Assembly: GCF_000337095.1 (NCBI RefSeq)
Contig: NZ_AOIV01000026.1
Location: forward strand, 1-58,262
Origin: Halogeometricum pallidum JCM 14848
Lineage (GTDB): Archaea > Halobacteriota > Halobacteria > Halobacteriales > Haloferacaceae
Reading direction: 5' to 3'
DNA: 58,262 bases
Part shown: positions 1-7,857 of the stretch, in pieces
Numbering within the stretch: position 1 is the first letter of the stretch
Layout of the letters: the number at the start of each line of letters is the position of its first letter
Position numbers and translations under genes: made by a program
The notes under the pieces: model-generated
What the model saw: only the letters and a program-made list of their open reading frames with translations
Told to the model about the DNA's origin: nothing
Databases searched by the model: none

Positions 1-618
1 GAACCGGTCCTCGTCCACGACTTCGACGACCGGGAGGGCGAGACGGACGTCGTCTACCCGGCGGGCGCCGTCGGCCCCGCGGACGTGGCCCGACTCCGCA
101 ACGACGCCGGCGGCCTCGTCTGCGTCGCCCTCTCGCACGACGTCGCCGAGGCGGTCGGCCTCCCGTTCCTCGACGGCGTCATCGACCACCCGACGGCGGC
201 CGACCACGACCTCGCGTACGACGACCGCTCGTCCTTTTCGCTGCCCGTCAACCACCGCGACACGTTCACCGGAATCACCGACGAGGACCGCGCGCTCACC
301 ATCTCGGAACTGAGCGGCGCGGCCGAGGCGGCCCTCGCGGGCGGCTACGACGCCGACGACTTCGCCGCCGACTTCCGCTCGCCCGGCCACGTCAACCTCC
401 TCCGCGGCGCGCCGAACCTCCTCGGGGACCGCCGGGGCCACACCGAACTCGGGTTGGTCCTCGCCGACGCCGCCGACCTCCCGGCGGCCGTCGTGGTCTG
501 TGAGATGCTGGACGACGAGACGGGGACGGCGCTCTCGCCCGCCGCGGCCCGGGACTACGCGCGCCGGAGCGACCTCGTCTACGTCGAGGGCGAATCCATC
601 GTCGAGCGGTTCGCCTGA
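1..618 (+). CDS. ribB: 3,4-dihydroxy-2-butanone 4-phosphate synthase, 5' truncated
   Basis: Converts ribulose 5-phosphate to 3,4-dihydroxy-2-butanone 4-phosphate for riboflavin synthesis. The frame is open from the first base, so the true start lies upstream; 205 residues are visible and perhaps 10-30 are missing. Family hallmarks are the acidic REGETD segment near the visible N-terminus (the REnEaD metal/substrate loop), the GHVNLLRG motif around residue 130 and HTELGLVLA shortly after, followed by CEMLDDETG. In haloarchaea this gene often follows a CTP-dependent riboflavin kinase, which would be off the window. The identification is firm; only the N-terminus is missing. Confidence 0.95.
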   Translation, partial: EPVLVHDFDDREGETDVVYPAGAVGPADVARLRNDAGGLVCVALSHDVAEAVGLPFLDGVIDHPTAADHDLAYDDRSSFSLPVNHRDTFTGITDEDRALTISELSGAAEAALAGGYDADDFAADFRSPGHVNLLRGAPNLLGDRRGHTELGLVLADAADLPAAVVVCEMLDDETGTALSPAAARDYARRSDLVYVEGESIVERFA

Positions 619-657
619 CCCGGTCCTACATCCGCCGGTTTCGTCGGTCCGCCCGAC

Positions 658-1581
658 TCACCGCCAACTCTTCTCCGGCGTCCACCCGAGCATCCGCTCG
701 GCTTTCTCCGTCGAGATGAGCGCCTCGTACCCCTCGAAGGACGTCCGGCGTTCCGCGTCGGGGTACAGTTCCTCGACCAGTTCCTCGGTCGGCACGTCCG
801 CGCTCGTGTCCGCCGCCGCGGCGAAGAATCGCTCGTGGCCCGCGAACTCCGCGTCGACCGCCCGGCGGACGAGTTCGGCGGCGTCCGACTGCGCGAGGTA
901 GGAAAACAGCGTGTTGCGCGCCGTCTCGAAGTGCCCCGACTCGCGGAGCGCCGACGGCGTCCGCTCGGAGCGCTCGAACGTCTCGCGCATCTGCTCGTCG
1001 GTCGGCATCCACGGGAAGCGCAGCGAGGCGATAGTTTGCGGACCGTCCTCTCGGAGCGCGAACCCGTCGGCGGTGACTTCGAGTACGTGCTTGCCCATCC
1101 CGTAGGAGTTCGACGGCGTCACCTGGTGGGCCTCGTCGACGGGGAGATAGGAGACGCGGATCGGTTCGGGTTCGAAGGAGGCGCCGAACGCGGAGAGACT
1201 GGAGGCGAGGACGACGGTGTCGACGTCGAGTGCCTCCGCGGCCTGAAGGACGTTGTACGTGCTCATCGCGTTGCTCTCGAAGACGACGTGACCGGGGTCG
1301 TGGTCGGGCGTCGACAGCATCCCGAGGTGGACGACGGCGTCGGCGCCGGCGGTGGCGAACGCGCCGTACGTCTCGCCGGCGTCGACCATGTCCGCCCGCA
1401 GGCTCGCGTCCGCCTCGGTGTCGCCCCCCGACCGAGAGACGTTGACGACGCGGTGACCGGTCGCGCGGAGTCGCCGGATGACGGTCGGACCGATGCGTCC
1501 GGTGCCTCCCGTCACGACGACCGTCTCCGGTGTTTTCGATGCCTCCCTCGTCGCCGCCGCGTTCGCTTCGGACGTTGGCAT
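658..1581 (-). CDS. NAD(P)-dependent epimerase/dehydratase (extended SDR)
   Basis: A 307-residue extended short-chain dehydrogenase/reductase. The nucleotide-binding motif TGGTGRIG lies near the N-terminus, a Ser pair (LASSLS) sits mid-protein, and the catalytic Tyr-Lys pair appears in SYGMGKHV. The C-terminus ends in a typical GWTPEKSWR segment. Substrate is unknown; relatives act on nucleotide sugars or other sugars. I chose the ATG at 1581 because the longer frame reads through a T-rich box (about 1605-1617) that sits about 30 nt upstream and looks like the promoter of a leaderless message. It is divergent from ilvE, and the two genes probably share a 90-bp control region. Confidence 0.85.
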   Translation of the reverse strand: MPTSEANAAATREASKTPETVVVTGGTGRIGPTVIRRLRATGHRVVNVSRSGGDTEADASLRADMVDAGETYGAFATAGADAVVHLGMLSTPDHDPGHVVFESNAMSTYNVLQAAEALDVDTVVLASSLSAFGASFEPEPIRVSYLPVDEAHQVTPSNSYGMGKHVLEVTADGFALREDGPQTIASLRFPWMPTDEQMRETFERSERTPSALRESGHFETARNTLFSYLAQSDAAELVRRAVDAEFAGHERFFAAAADTSADVPTEELVEELYPDAERRTSFEGYEALISTEKAERMLGWTPEKSWR

Positions 1582-1643
1582 TCGTTCGCACCCGACGCGG
1601 ACCGACGAAAAAAATCCAGCGGGCCGTTCCGCGTCGCCTACTG

Positions 1644-1649
1644 TTTTAT
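1644..1649 (+). promoter_or_regulatory. TATA-like box of ilvE
   Basis: TTTTAT centred 27 nt before the ilvE ATG at 1674. This spacing is typical of haloarchaeal promoters that give leaderless transcripts, and it supports the chosen start. Confidence 0.6.
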
Positions 1650-1673
1650 GATGTGCCGTGAAAACCACGAGAT

Positions 1674-2603
1674 ATGGGATTTGACGAGATGGACGTCGAC
1701 ACCATCTGGATGGACGGCGAGTTCGTGGACTGGGACGACGCCCAGATTCACGTGCTCACGCACGGACTCCACTACGGGACGGGCGTCTTCGAGGGCGTCC
1801 GCTGCTACGACACCGAGAAGGGCCCCGCCCTCTTCCGTTGGGAAGAACACATCGAGCGGTTCTACAACTCCACGAAGCCGTACGACATGGAGATTCCCTT
1901 CGACTCCGAGGAACTCACCGAGGCGACGCTCGAACTCCTCGAACGACAGGACCTCGAAGCCGCCTACATCCGCCCCATCGCCTTCTACGGCTACGACACG
2001 CTCGGCGTCTCGCCCGGCGACTGCCCGACGAAAGTCGCCATCGCGGCGTGGCCGTGGGGGGCGTACCTCGGTGAGGACGCCCTGGAGAACGGCATCGAGG
2101 TGATGGTGTCATCCTGGCGCAAGCACTCCTCCAGTCAGATTCCGACGAACGCGAAGACGACGGGGCTGTACGTGAACTCGCTGCTCGCCGGCGAGGAAGC
2201 CCGCCGCAACGGCTACGCCGAGGCCATCGTTCTCAACAAGGAGGGCAACGTCGCCGAGGGCCCCGGCGAGAACATCTTCCTCGTCCGCGACGGAACCATC
2301 TACACGCCCGGTCTCTCCGAAAGCATCCTCGACGGTATCACCCGCAACACCGTCATCGAACTCGCTCGCGAACGGGGCTACGAGGTGCAGGACACCGCCT
2401 CCATCAGCCGCGGCGAACTCAACACCGCCGACGAACTGTTCTTCACCGGCAGCGCCGCGGAGGTCACGCCCATCCGCAAGGTGGACAACGTCGTCATCGG
2501 CGACGGCTCCCGCGGCCCCGTCACCGAGGAACTCCAGCAGGCGTTCTTCGACCTCGTGGAGCGCCGTACCGACGACCACGACGAGTGGTTCACCTACCTC
2601 TGA
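1674..2603 (+). CDS. ilvE: Branched-chain amino acid aminotransferase
   Basis: Class IV PLP-dependent aminotransferase that reversibly transaminates the 2-oxo acids of Leu, Ile and Val; cytosolic. The protein has 309 residues, the normal length. Visible features are HGLHYGTGVFEGVRCY (residues 30-45), the PLP lysine K161 in TNAKTTGLY, the EGNVAEGPGENIF segment and the LFFTGSAAEVTPI phosphate-binding region near the C-terminus. A promoter box 27 nt upstream of the ATG suggests a leaderless message. A D-amino-acid transaminase or aminodeoxychorismate lyase is possible by fold but fits the motifs less well. Confidence 0.92.
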   Translation: MGFDEMDVDTIWMDGEFVDWDDAQIHVLTHGLHYGTGVFEGVRCYDTEKGPALFRWEEHIERFYNSTKPYDMEIPFDSEELTEATLELLERQDLEAAYIRPIAFYGYDTLGVSPGDCPTKVAIAAWPWGAYLGEDALENGIEVMVSSWRKHSSSQIPTNAKTTGLYVNSLLAGEEARRNGYAEAIVLNKEGNVAEGPGENIFLVRDGTIYTPGLSESILDGITRNTVIELARERGYEVQDTASISRGELNTADELFFTGSAAEVTPIRKVDNVVIGDGSRGPVTEELQQAFFDLVERRTDDHDEWFTYL

Positions 2604-2693
2604 ACTGACCGACGCCCGCCGCGGGTCGCTCTCGATCTCTCCTCGCACTCTCGACCGCTCCCCGCCCTTCCCGTCTCCGTCGCTCCTGTTCGC

Positions 2694-3101
2694 TCAGTTC
2701 TCCCGTTCTTCCGCCTCCTCGACCACGGCGGTGGCCTCTATCTCGACCAGCAGCGCGGGGTCGACGAGTCGGCTCACCTCGACCATGCTCGTCGCCGGCC
2801 TGATCTCGCCGAAGAACTCGGCGTGCGCGTCGCCCACGGCCGCCCACTCGTCGATGTCGGTGACGTACATCCGAGTGCGGACGATGTCCGAGAGCGACGC
2901 CCCCGCCTCCGACAGCGCGGATTCGACGTTCCGCAACGCCCGCCGCGCCTGTTCGTACGAGTCGCCCTCGCCGACGATTTCGCCGTCATCGTCCGTTGCC
3001 GTCGTGCCCGAGACGTGGACGTGCGGACCGACTCTGACGGCCCGCGAGTAGCCCACGCGCTGTTCCCATTCGGTGCCCGTCGAGACGCGTCTCCGTTCCA
3101 T
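2694..3101 (-). CDS. RidA (YjgF/YER057c) family protein lacking the catalytic Arg
   Basis: A 135-residue RidA-fold protein. True RidA enzymes deaminate reactive enamine/imine intermediates released by PLP enzymes. The family pattern is clear (VHVSGTTA near residue 30, the [10 protein letters not shown] strand, and [12 protein letters not shown] followed by VEIEATAV). The arginine that defines active RidA lies in a P-A-R-S context; here the aligned residue is T104 (P-A-T-S). The protein therefore resembles the Rid subfamilies that lack deaminase activity. It sits end-to-end with ilvE, whose PLP chemistry could supply a substrate, but it is on the opposite strand. Confidence 0.85.
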   Translation of the reverse strand: MERRRVSTGTEWEQRVGYSRAVRVGPHVHVSGTTATDDDGEIVGEGDSYEQARRALRNVESALSEAGASLSDIVRTRMYVTDIDEWAAVGDAHAEFFGEIRPATSMVEVSRLVDPALLVEIEATAVVEEAEEREN

Positions 3102-3146
3102 GCGTCAACCCCGCGGAGACGGACGAAAAGCGTGTCGCGAGGCGAC

Positions 3147-3746
3147 CTACCGCGTTCGCTCGCGTTCGTCGTCCACGTCGATGTCGATGGCCGCGGTGGA
3201 TTCGTCCTCGGCGAACCCGGCCGAGAGAATGCGCGTCAGAGCCTCTTCGACCTTCTCGTCCGTCTCGGTGAGGTCCTCGGGTTTGACTTCCATCACGAAC
3301 CCGGTAGTGATGTTCGGTGCCGTCGGCATGAAAACCACTTCTCGCCCGTCTTTCGTCGTCTTGCCGGTTTTAAAACCCGTCATCCGAATCCCCGGCCACA
3401 CCTCCAGCCGAACGGGTTTCTGGAGGTCCTCGGTCCCCGTCAGCGCCGTCTCGACGGCGAGTTTCGACGCGTTGTACAGCACCCGAACCAACGGGACGCG
3501 GTTCATCGTCCCGTCGATGGCGGACTCGAACAGGCGTCCGGCCGTCGTCCGCATCAGATAGCCCACCGAGAACACGAGCATCACGAAGACGAAGATGGCG
3601 ACGAAGAACCCGTACGGCGGTTCCAACTGCTTGATGAGGGGGAGACCGGAGATGTTGCTGTAGAGGATGCCGAGAACGTACAGGATGACGAGGATAGGGA
3701 CGAGTACGACCAGACCGCTTGCGAAGTCGCGTCTCCACGAGGACAT
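3147..3746 (-). CDS. DUF502-family membrane protein
   Basis: A 199-residue protein with two clear N-terminal membrane helices (about residues 8-32 and 45-70), the second followed by GYLMRTTAGRLF, and a C-terminal soluble domain containing RMTGFKTGKTTKDGREVVF and a PTAPNITTGF segment. That arrangement is typical of DUF502 proteins, whose function is unknown. The acidic tail ends in DIDVDDERERTR. A box CTCTTAAGGC (minus strand, about 30 nt upstream of the ATG at 3746) suggests a leaderless message. Confidence 0.8.
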   Translation of the reverse strand: MSSWRRDFASGLVVLVPILVILYVLGILYSNISGLPLIKQLEPPYGFFVAIFVFVMLVFSVGYLMRTTAGRLFESAIDGTMNRVPLVRVLYNASKLAVETALTGTEDLQKPVRLEVWPGIRMTGFKTGKTTKDGREVVFMPTAPNITTGFVMEVKPEDLTETDEKVEEALTRILSAGFAEDESTAAIDIDVDDERERTR

Positions 3747-3952
3747 TTATCGGTGAGTAGGTGACCACGGAGCCTTAAGAGGCCTTCTGTCCGCGGTGAG
3801 CGGATTCAGACGCCCGCGACGGCTCACAGCGCGAACCGGAGTGAACCACACGCCGACGTGCGCGGGTCCGGCACCCGTGGATTTCGCTCGCTCGATGTTT
3901 CGGGCGCGACCGAATCACCGAGATTTTTGTCCCGCCCTCCGACGTTCCGGGT

Positions 3953-4495
3953 ATGGTCATCGAACTCGTCGTCGGCGCGTTCTGGGCGATGCTCCCCGCG
4001 TACGTGCCGAACAACGCCGCGGTCCTCGCCGGCGGCGGCCGTCCCATCGACGGCGGACGGACGTGGGGCGGCCGGCGCGTCCTCGGCGACGGCAAGACGT
4101 GGCGCGGAACGGCGACGGGGACGCTGGTCGGGTTCGCCCTCGCGTTCGTCTGCAACGCCGTCGCCGGTCCCCTCGGCGCCGCCCTCGACGTGTCGCTCCC
4201 CCGGTTCTCGGTACTCGGCGCGTTCGGCCTCGCCCTCGGGGCGATGCTCGGCGACATCGGCGCCTCCTTCCTCAAGCGCCGGTCGGGGCGCGAACGCGGC
4301 GCGGCGTTCCCCGGCCTCGACCAACTCGACTTCGTCGTCGGCGCCCTCGGCCTCGCCGCCCTGCTGGATTTCGAGTGGTTCGCGGAGACGTTCACCCTCC
4401 CCGTCCTCGCCGTCGTCCTCGTCCTCACGCCCGTCCTCCACGTGGTGACGAACGTGGGGGCGTACTATCTGGGACTGAAGAACGAGCCTTACTAG
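3953..4495 (+). CDS. carS: CDP-archaeol synthase
   Basis: Integral membrane CTP:2,3-di-O-geranylgeranylglycerol-1-phosphate cytidyltransferase, which activates unsaturated archaetidic acid for addition of polar lipid head groups. It has 180 residues and about five hydrophobic segments. Motifs are LGDGKTWRG (residues 46-54) and the CDP-binding block [15 protein letters not shown] followed by [16 protein letters not shown]. The start is supported by a T-rich TATA-like box at about 3920. The neighbouring pyrE in the same orientation matches what I recall of the Haloferax volcanii carS-pyrE2 arrangement. Confidence 0.93.
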   Translation: MVIELVVGAFWAMLPAYVPNNAAVLAGGGRPIDGGRTWGGRRVLGDGKTWRGTATGTLVGFALAFVCNAVAGPLGAALDVSLPRFSVLGAFGLALGAMLGDIGASFLKRRSGRERGAAFPGLDQLDFVVGALGLAALLDFEWFAETFTLPVLAVVLVLTPVLHVVTNVGAYYLGLKNEPY

Positions 4496-4498
4496 ATC

Positions 4499-4617
4499 CC
4501 CACCTTTCTTTTCGAGGGTCCTCGCAGACGGCTTCGCCGTCTGCTCGAACCCCCGGAAGAAAGCTGGGGCAAAGAACGGCCGCGAGGGCTCGCTCACTCC
4601 GTTCGCTCGCCTCGCGG
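4499..4617. repeat. Composite intergenic palindrome, copy A
   Basis: Between carS and pyrE. The outer arms 4499-4511 and 4557-4569 are complementary at 12 of 13 positions. Inside is a perfect 9-bp hairpin (4524-4532 with 4536-4544, loop TTC). A second stem follows: CCGCGAGG (4580-4587) with CCTCGCGG (4610-4617). The loop of that stem contains a 22-nt sequence (4589-4610) that recurs inverted and exact at 34113-34134. The layout resembles 54352-54455. It could act as a bidirectional terminator, or it may be a dispersed repeat. Confidence 0.65.
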
Positions 4618-4689
4618 TACGATTTAGTATCCTCTCTCCGCCTCCGCAACGCTTCTGCACCGCGTCCGCCGCTGCCCCGAACCAACCCG

Positions 4690-4695
4690 TTTAAG
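4690..4695 (+). promoter_or_regulatory. TATA-like box of pyrE
   Basis: TTTAAG centred about 30 nt before the pyrE ATG at 4723, consistent with a leaderless transcript. Confidence 0.55.
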
Positions 4696-4722
4696 CGCCT
4701 CGGCGGGACCTCTCGAAACGAG

Positions 4723-5271
4723 ATGGCGAACGACGAACTCATCGAGGCCCTGCGCGCGGCGGACGCCGTGCAGTTCGGCGAGTTCGAGTTGTCCCACGGC
4801 GGCACCTCGAACTACTACGTCGACAAGTACCTGTTCGAGACCGACCCCCGCTGTCTGCGTCTCATCGCCGAGGCGTTCGCCGAGCAACTCGACGGCGTGG
4901 AGAAACTGGCGGGCGTCGCCCTCGGCGCCGTCCCCCTCGTGGCCGTCACGGCCGTCGAGACGGACACCCCGTACGTCATCGCCCGCAAGAAGGCCAAGGA
5001 GTACGGCACGGCCAAGCGCATCGAGGGGCGTCTGGAGGAGGGCGAGGAAGTCGTCGTCCTCGAGGACATCGCCACGACCGGAAGCAGCGCCCTCGACGCC
5101 GTCGAGGCCCTCCGCGAGGCGGGCGCCGTGGTGAACCGCGTCCTCGTCGTCGTCGACCGAGGGGAGGGCGGCGCCGAACGACTCGCCGAGGCCGACGTGG
5201 AACTCGACGCACTCGTCACCGCCGAGGACCTGTTGGCCGACGCCGATGCCGGCGGCGACGCGGACGAGTAA
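4723..5271 (+). CDS. pyrE: Orotate phosphoribosyltransferase
   Basis: Transfers PRPP to orotate to give OMP in de novo pyrimidine synthesis. The protein has 182 residues, the normal archaeal length. The PRPP-binding signature [13 protein letters not shown] lies at residues 110-122, the flexible catalytic loop [15 protein letters not shown] at 88-102, and the N-terminal [13 protein letters not shown] at 24-36. The start at 4723 was chosen over a much longer open frame because a TATA-like box precedes it and everything upstream is palindromic intergenic DNA or carS. The tail [11 protein letters not shown] is a typical haloarchaeal acidic extension. Confidence 0.95.
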   Translation: MANDELIEALRAADAVQFGEFELSHGGTSNYYVDKYLFETDPRCLRLIAEAFAEQLDGVEKLAGVALGAVPLVAVTAVETDTPYVIARKKAKEYGTAKRIEGRLEEGEEVVVLEDIATTGSSALDAVEALREAGAVVNRVLVVVDRGEGGAERLAEADVELDALVTAEDLLADADAGGDADE

Positions 5272-5447
5272 GGCGTCTCCGTCCGCCGCTTCGCCGCCTC
5301 GACGCCGTTCCCCGCCGTCGCGTTTCCCCCGCTTGCAGTTCGCGCAAGGCGTCGGACCGCGCTCCGCGTCGGTTCCACATCCGTGCTGAATCTACCCCTC
5401 GAAACGTATCGACGTATTCATACTTGTGTAACCGCGAGTAGCACGGT

Positions 5448-6167
5448 ATGAACAGAGCGGAGAAAGCCGCCCTCCAACTGCAGGCCGTCGCCGTCCTCCG
5501 AGTGCTCAAGGAGACCCGGACGTACGACGAACTCGCCGATCTCACCGGACTCCCGGCCGGCGACCTCAACCGCTACGTCAACGGCCACGTCCTCCCGGGC
5601 GTCGAACGCGCCCGCGAAGTGGTGCAGGGCGTCGGCCGCGACGCCCTCGCGGCGGAGTTGGAGAGTCGCGTCGAGTTCGACGACGAGGGGTACGTCGACA
5701 ACTCCGGCGTCGTCTTCGACCAGTCGTTCTTGGACCTCGTCGCGCCCGTCGCGGCGAACACGCTCGGCTTCGAACGCCCGGACGTGGTCCTCACCGCCGC
5801 CACCGACGGAATTACGCTGGGTGCCGCGATGGCCAGTTACTTCGACGCCCGCGTCGCCTACGCCAAGAAGTCCAAGGAGACGGCCGTCGAGGAGTTCGTC
5901 GAGTCCCGTCAGCGACTCGCCTCCGGCATCGAACTGACGTACTACCTGCCCGCGCGGGCCCTCTCGTCCGGCGAGAGCGTCCTCATCGTCGACGACCTCA
6001 TCCGGTCGGGCGAGACGCAGGAACTCCTCCTCGATATCGCCCTGCAGTCGGAGGCGAACGTCACCGGCGTGTTCACGCTCATCTCCGTCGGCACCGAGGG
6101 CATCGACCGCGCCGCCGAGATAACCGACGCGCCCGTCGGCGCCCTCACCACGTTCGACGCGGAGTGA
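5448..6167 (+). CDS. gfcR: GfcR-type PRTase-domain transcriptional regulator
   Basis: A 239-residue protein with an N-terminal helix-turn-helix (about residues 8-60, ETRTYDELADLTGLPAGDLNRYV) and a C-terminal type I phosphoribosyltransferase fold with the PRPP-loop signature VLIVDDLIRSGET (residues 178-190). This is the architecture of the haloarchaeal regulator GfcR, which controls sugar catabolism in Haloferax and was earlier annotated as a second PyrE. A TATA-like box (5415-5423) lies 28 nt upstream of the ATG. The next gene is a purine-type permease, so a role in nucleobase control is also possible. The symbol rests on architecture only. Confidence 0.75.
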   Translation: MNRAEKAALQLQAVAVLRVLKETRTYDELADLTGLPAGDLNRYVNGHVLPGVERAREVVQGVGRDALAAELESRVEFDDEGYVDNSGVVFDQSFLDLVAPVAANTLGFERPDVVLTAATDGITLGAAMASYFDARVAYAKKSKETAVEEFVESRQRLASGIELTYYLPARALSSGESVLIVDDLIRSGETQELLLDIALQSEANVTGVFTLISVGTEGIDRAAEITDAPVGALTTFDAE

Positions 6168-6256
6168 GGCCCCGGCCGTCCCGCCGCCCGCGGTCCGTAC
6201 GGGACGTTGCCATCGGCGGTATTCGCGAGTCGCTCGACGGCTTGAATACTCACAAA

Positions 6257-6265
6257 TGTGCATAA
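6257..6265 (+). promoter_or_regulatory. Half of a perfect 9-mer inverted repeat, upstream copy
   Basis: TGTGCATAA in the gfcR-permease intergenic region. It is the exact reverse complement of TTATGCACA at 6360-6368. It lies in an AT-rich stretch roughly 80 nt upstream of the permease TATA-like box, where a second operator for looping or an activator site could sit. Confidence 0.4.
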
Positions 6266-6340
6266 ATAATGGAATTAGTGGCGTCATATACCTAACAGTT
6301 GTACATCTACGTGGATATTTTTCTCCCCGAGATGGTAACG

Positions 6341-6368
6341 CTTATACTCGGATTCGTGATTATGCACA
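6341..6368 (+). promoter_or_regulatory. Permease promoter with putative operator
   Basis: CTTATACT (6341-6348) is a TATA-like box placed for transcription start near 6372, just before the permease ATG at 6379. TTATGCACA (6360-6368) lies between the box and the start, where a bound repressor would block initiation. Its inverted partner is at 6257-6265. Confidence 0.5.
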
Positions 6369-6378
6369 AGCGTGAATT

Positions 6379-7785
6379 ATGGGGCTCACTGAAACGCTGG
6401 ACGAGTACTTCGACGTACAAGAACACGGGTCGTCCGTCCGAACTGAACTCCTCGCCGGACTGACGACGTTCCTGACGATGTCGTACATCGTCGTCGTCAA
6501 CCCGGCTATCCTGACGGCCATCCCGGACGTCAAACCCGGAATCGCCATCGCGGGCTACTCGCCGGGGCAGGTCGAGTCGATGATCACCGTCGTCACGCTT
6601 CTCGCCGCCGCCGTCGCCACGTTCGTGATGGCCGTCTACGCGAACCGGCCGTTCGGACAGGCGCCCGGCCTCGGACTGAACGCGTTCTTCGCGTTCACCG
6701 TCGTCGGCGCCCTCGGCGTGCCGTGGCAGACGGCGCTGGCCGCCGTCGTCGTGGAGGGAATCGTCTTCATCCTCCTCACCGCCGTCGGCGCCCGCGAGTA
6801 CGTCATCCGATTGTTCCCCGAACCGGTGAAGTTCGCCGTCGGCACCGGCATCGGGCTCTTTCTCGCCATCATCGGCCTGCAGGCGATGGGCATCGTCGTC
6901 GACGACGCGGCGACGCTCATCACCCTCGGCGCCGTCGCCGCCGACCCCGTCGCCATCCTCTCGGTGTTTGGTCTGTTCCTCACGTTCGTCCTCTACGCCC
7001 GCGGCGTCCCGGGATCCATCCTCATCGGCATCCTCGGCACCAGCGCCGTCGGATGGCTCCTCACGACGCTCGGCGTCGTCTCGCCCGACGCGGGTCTCGT
7101 CGCCGGGTCGACGACGACGACGTACGACATCACGCCCCTCGCCGGCGCGTTCGTCAGCGGCCTCGGCAACGTCGAGGCGTTCTCCTTCGCGCTCATCGTC
7201 TTCACGTTCTTCTTCGTCGACTTCTTCGACACCGCCGGGACGCTCGTCGGCGTCGGGCAGGCCGGGGGCTTCCTCGACGCCGACGGCAACCTCCCCGACA
7301 TCGACAAACCGCTCATGGCCGACGCCGTCGGCACCACCGTCGGCGGGATGCTCGGCACCTCGACGGTGACGACGTACATCGAGTCCGCCGCGGGCGTTGA
7401 GGAGGGCGGCCGGACGGGCCTGACGGCGCTCGTCGTCTCGCTGCTGTTCTTGGTCTCTCTCGCGTTCGTCCCCGTCGCGGCCGCGATTCCGCAGTACGCC
7501 TCTCACATCGCCCTCGTCGTCATCGGCGTCGTGATGCTCGGCAACGTCGTCGACATCGACTGGAGCGACGTGACGAACACCATCCCCGCGGGGATGACCA
7601 TCCTCGTCATGCCGTTCACCTACTCCATCGCCTACGGCATCGCGGCGGGCATCGTCTCCTACCCGGTGGTCAAGGCCGCCGCCGGCGAGTCCGAGGACGT
7701 GCGACTCGGCCACTGGGCGCTCGCGGCCGCGTTCGTCGTCTACTTCTTCGTCCGGACCAGCGGCGTCATCCAATCGCAGGTCTGA
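6379..7785 (+). CDS. NCS2-family purine permease (AzgA/PbuG type)
   Basis: A 468-residue polytopic membrane transporter with about 12-14 helices. The N-terminus (RTELLAGLTTFLTMSYIVVVNP) and the internal FVDFFDTAGTLVGVGQ and GTSTVTTYIESAAGVEEGGRTG segments are hallmarks of the AzgA-like branch of nucleobase:cation symporters, which carries adenine, guanine or hypoxanthine. The exact substrate cannot be read from sequence. It follows a GfcR-type regulator by 211 bp and has its own promoter with a candidate operator. Confidence 0.88.
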   Translation: MGLTETLDEYFDVQEHGSSVRTELLAGLTTFLTMSYIVVVNPAILTAIPDVKPGIAIAGYSPGQVESMITVVTLLAAAVATFVMAVYANRPFGQAPGLGLNAFFAFTVVGALGVPWQTALAAVVVEGIVFILLTAVGAREYVIRLFPEPVKFAVGTGIGLFLAIIGLQAMGIVVDDAATLITLGAVAADPVAILSVFGLFLTFVLYARGVPGSILIGILGTSAVGWLLTTLGVVSPDAGLVAGSTTTTYDITPLAGAFVSGLGNVEAFSFALIVFTFFFVDFFDTAGTLVGVGQAGGFLDADGNLPDIDKPLMADAVGTTVGGMLGTSTVTTYIESAAGVEEGGRTGLTALVVSLLFLVSLAFVPVAAAIPQYASHIALVVIGVVMLGNVVDIDWSDVTNTIPAGMTILVMPFTYSIAYGIAAGIVSYPVVKAAAGESEDVRLGHWALAAAFVVYFFVRTSGVIQSQV

Positions 7786-7857
7786 GGCGTCGCGGCGCCT
7801 CGGACCCGCCGGAGACCGCAAGAGATTCGTTCCCCTCCCCGTTCCACTCGTACACCG

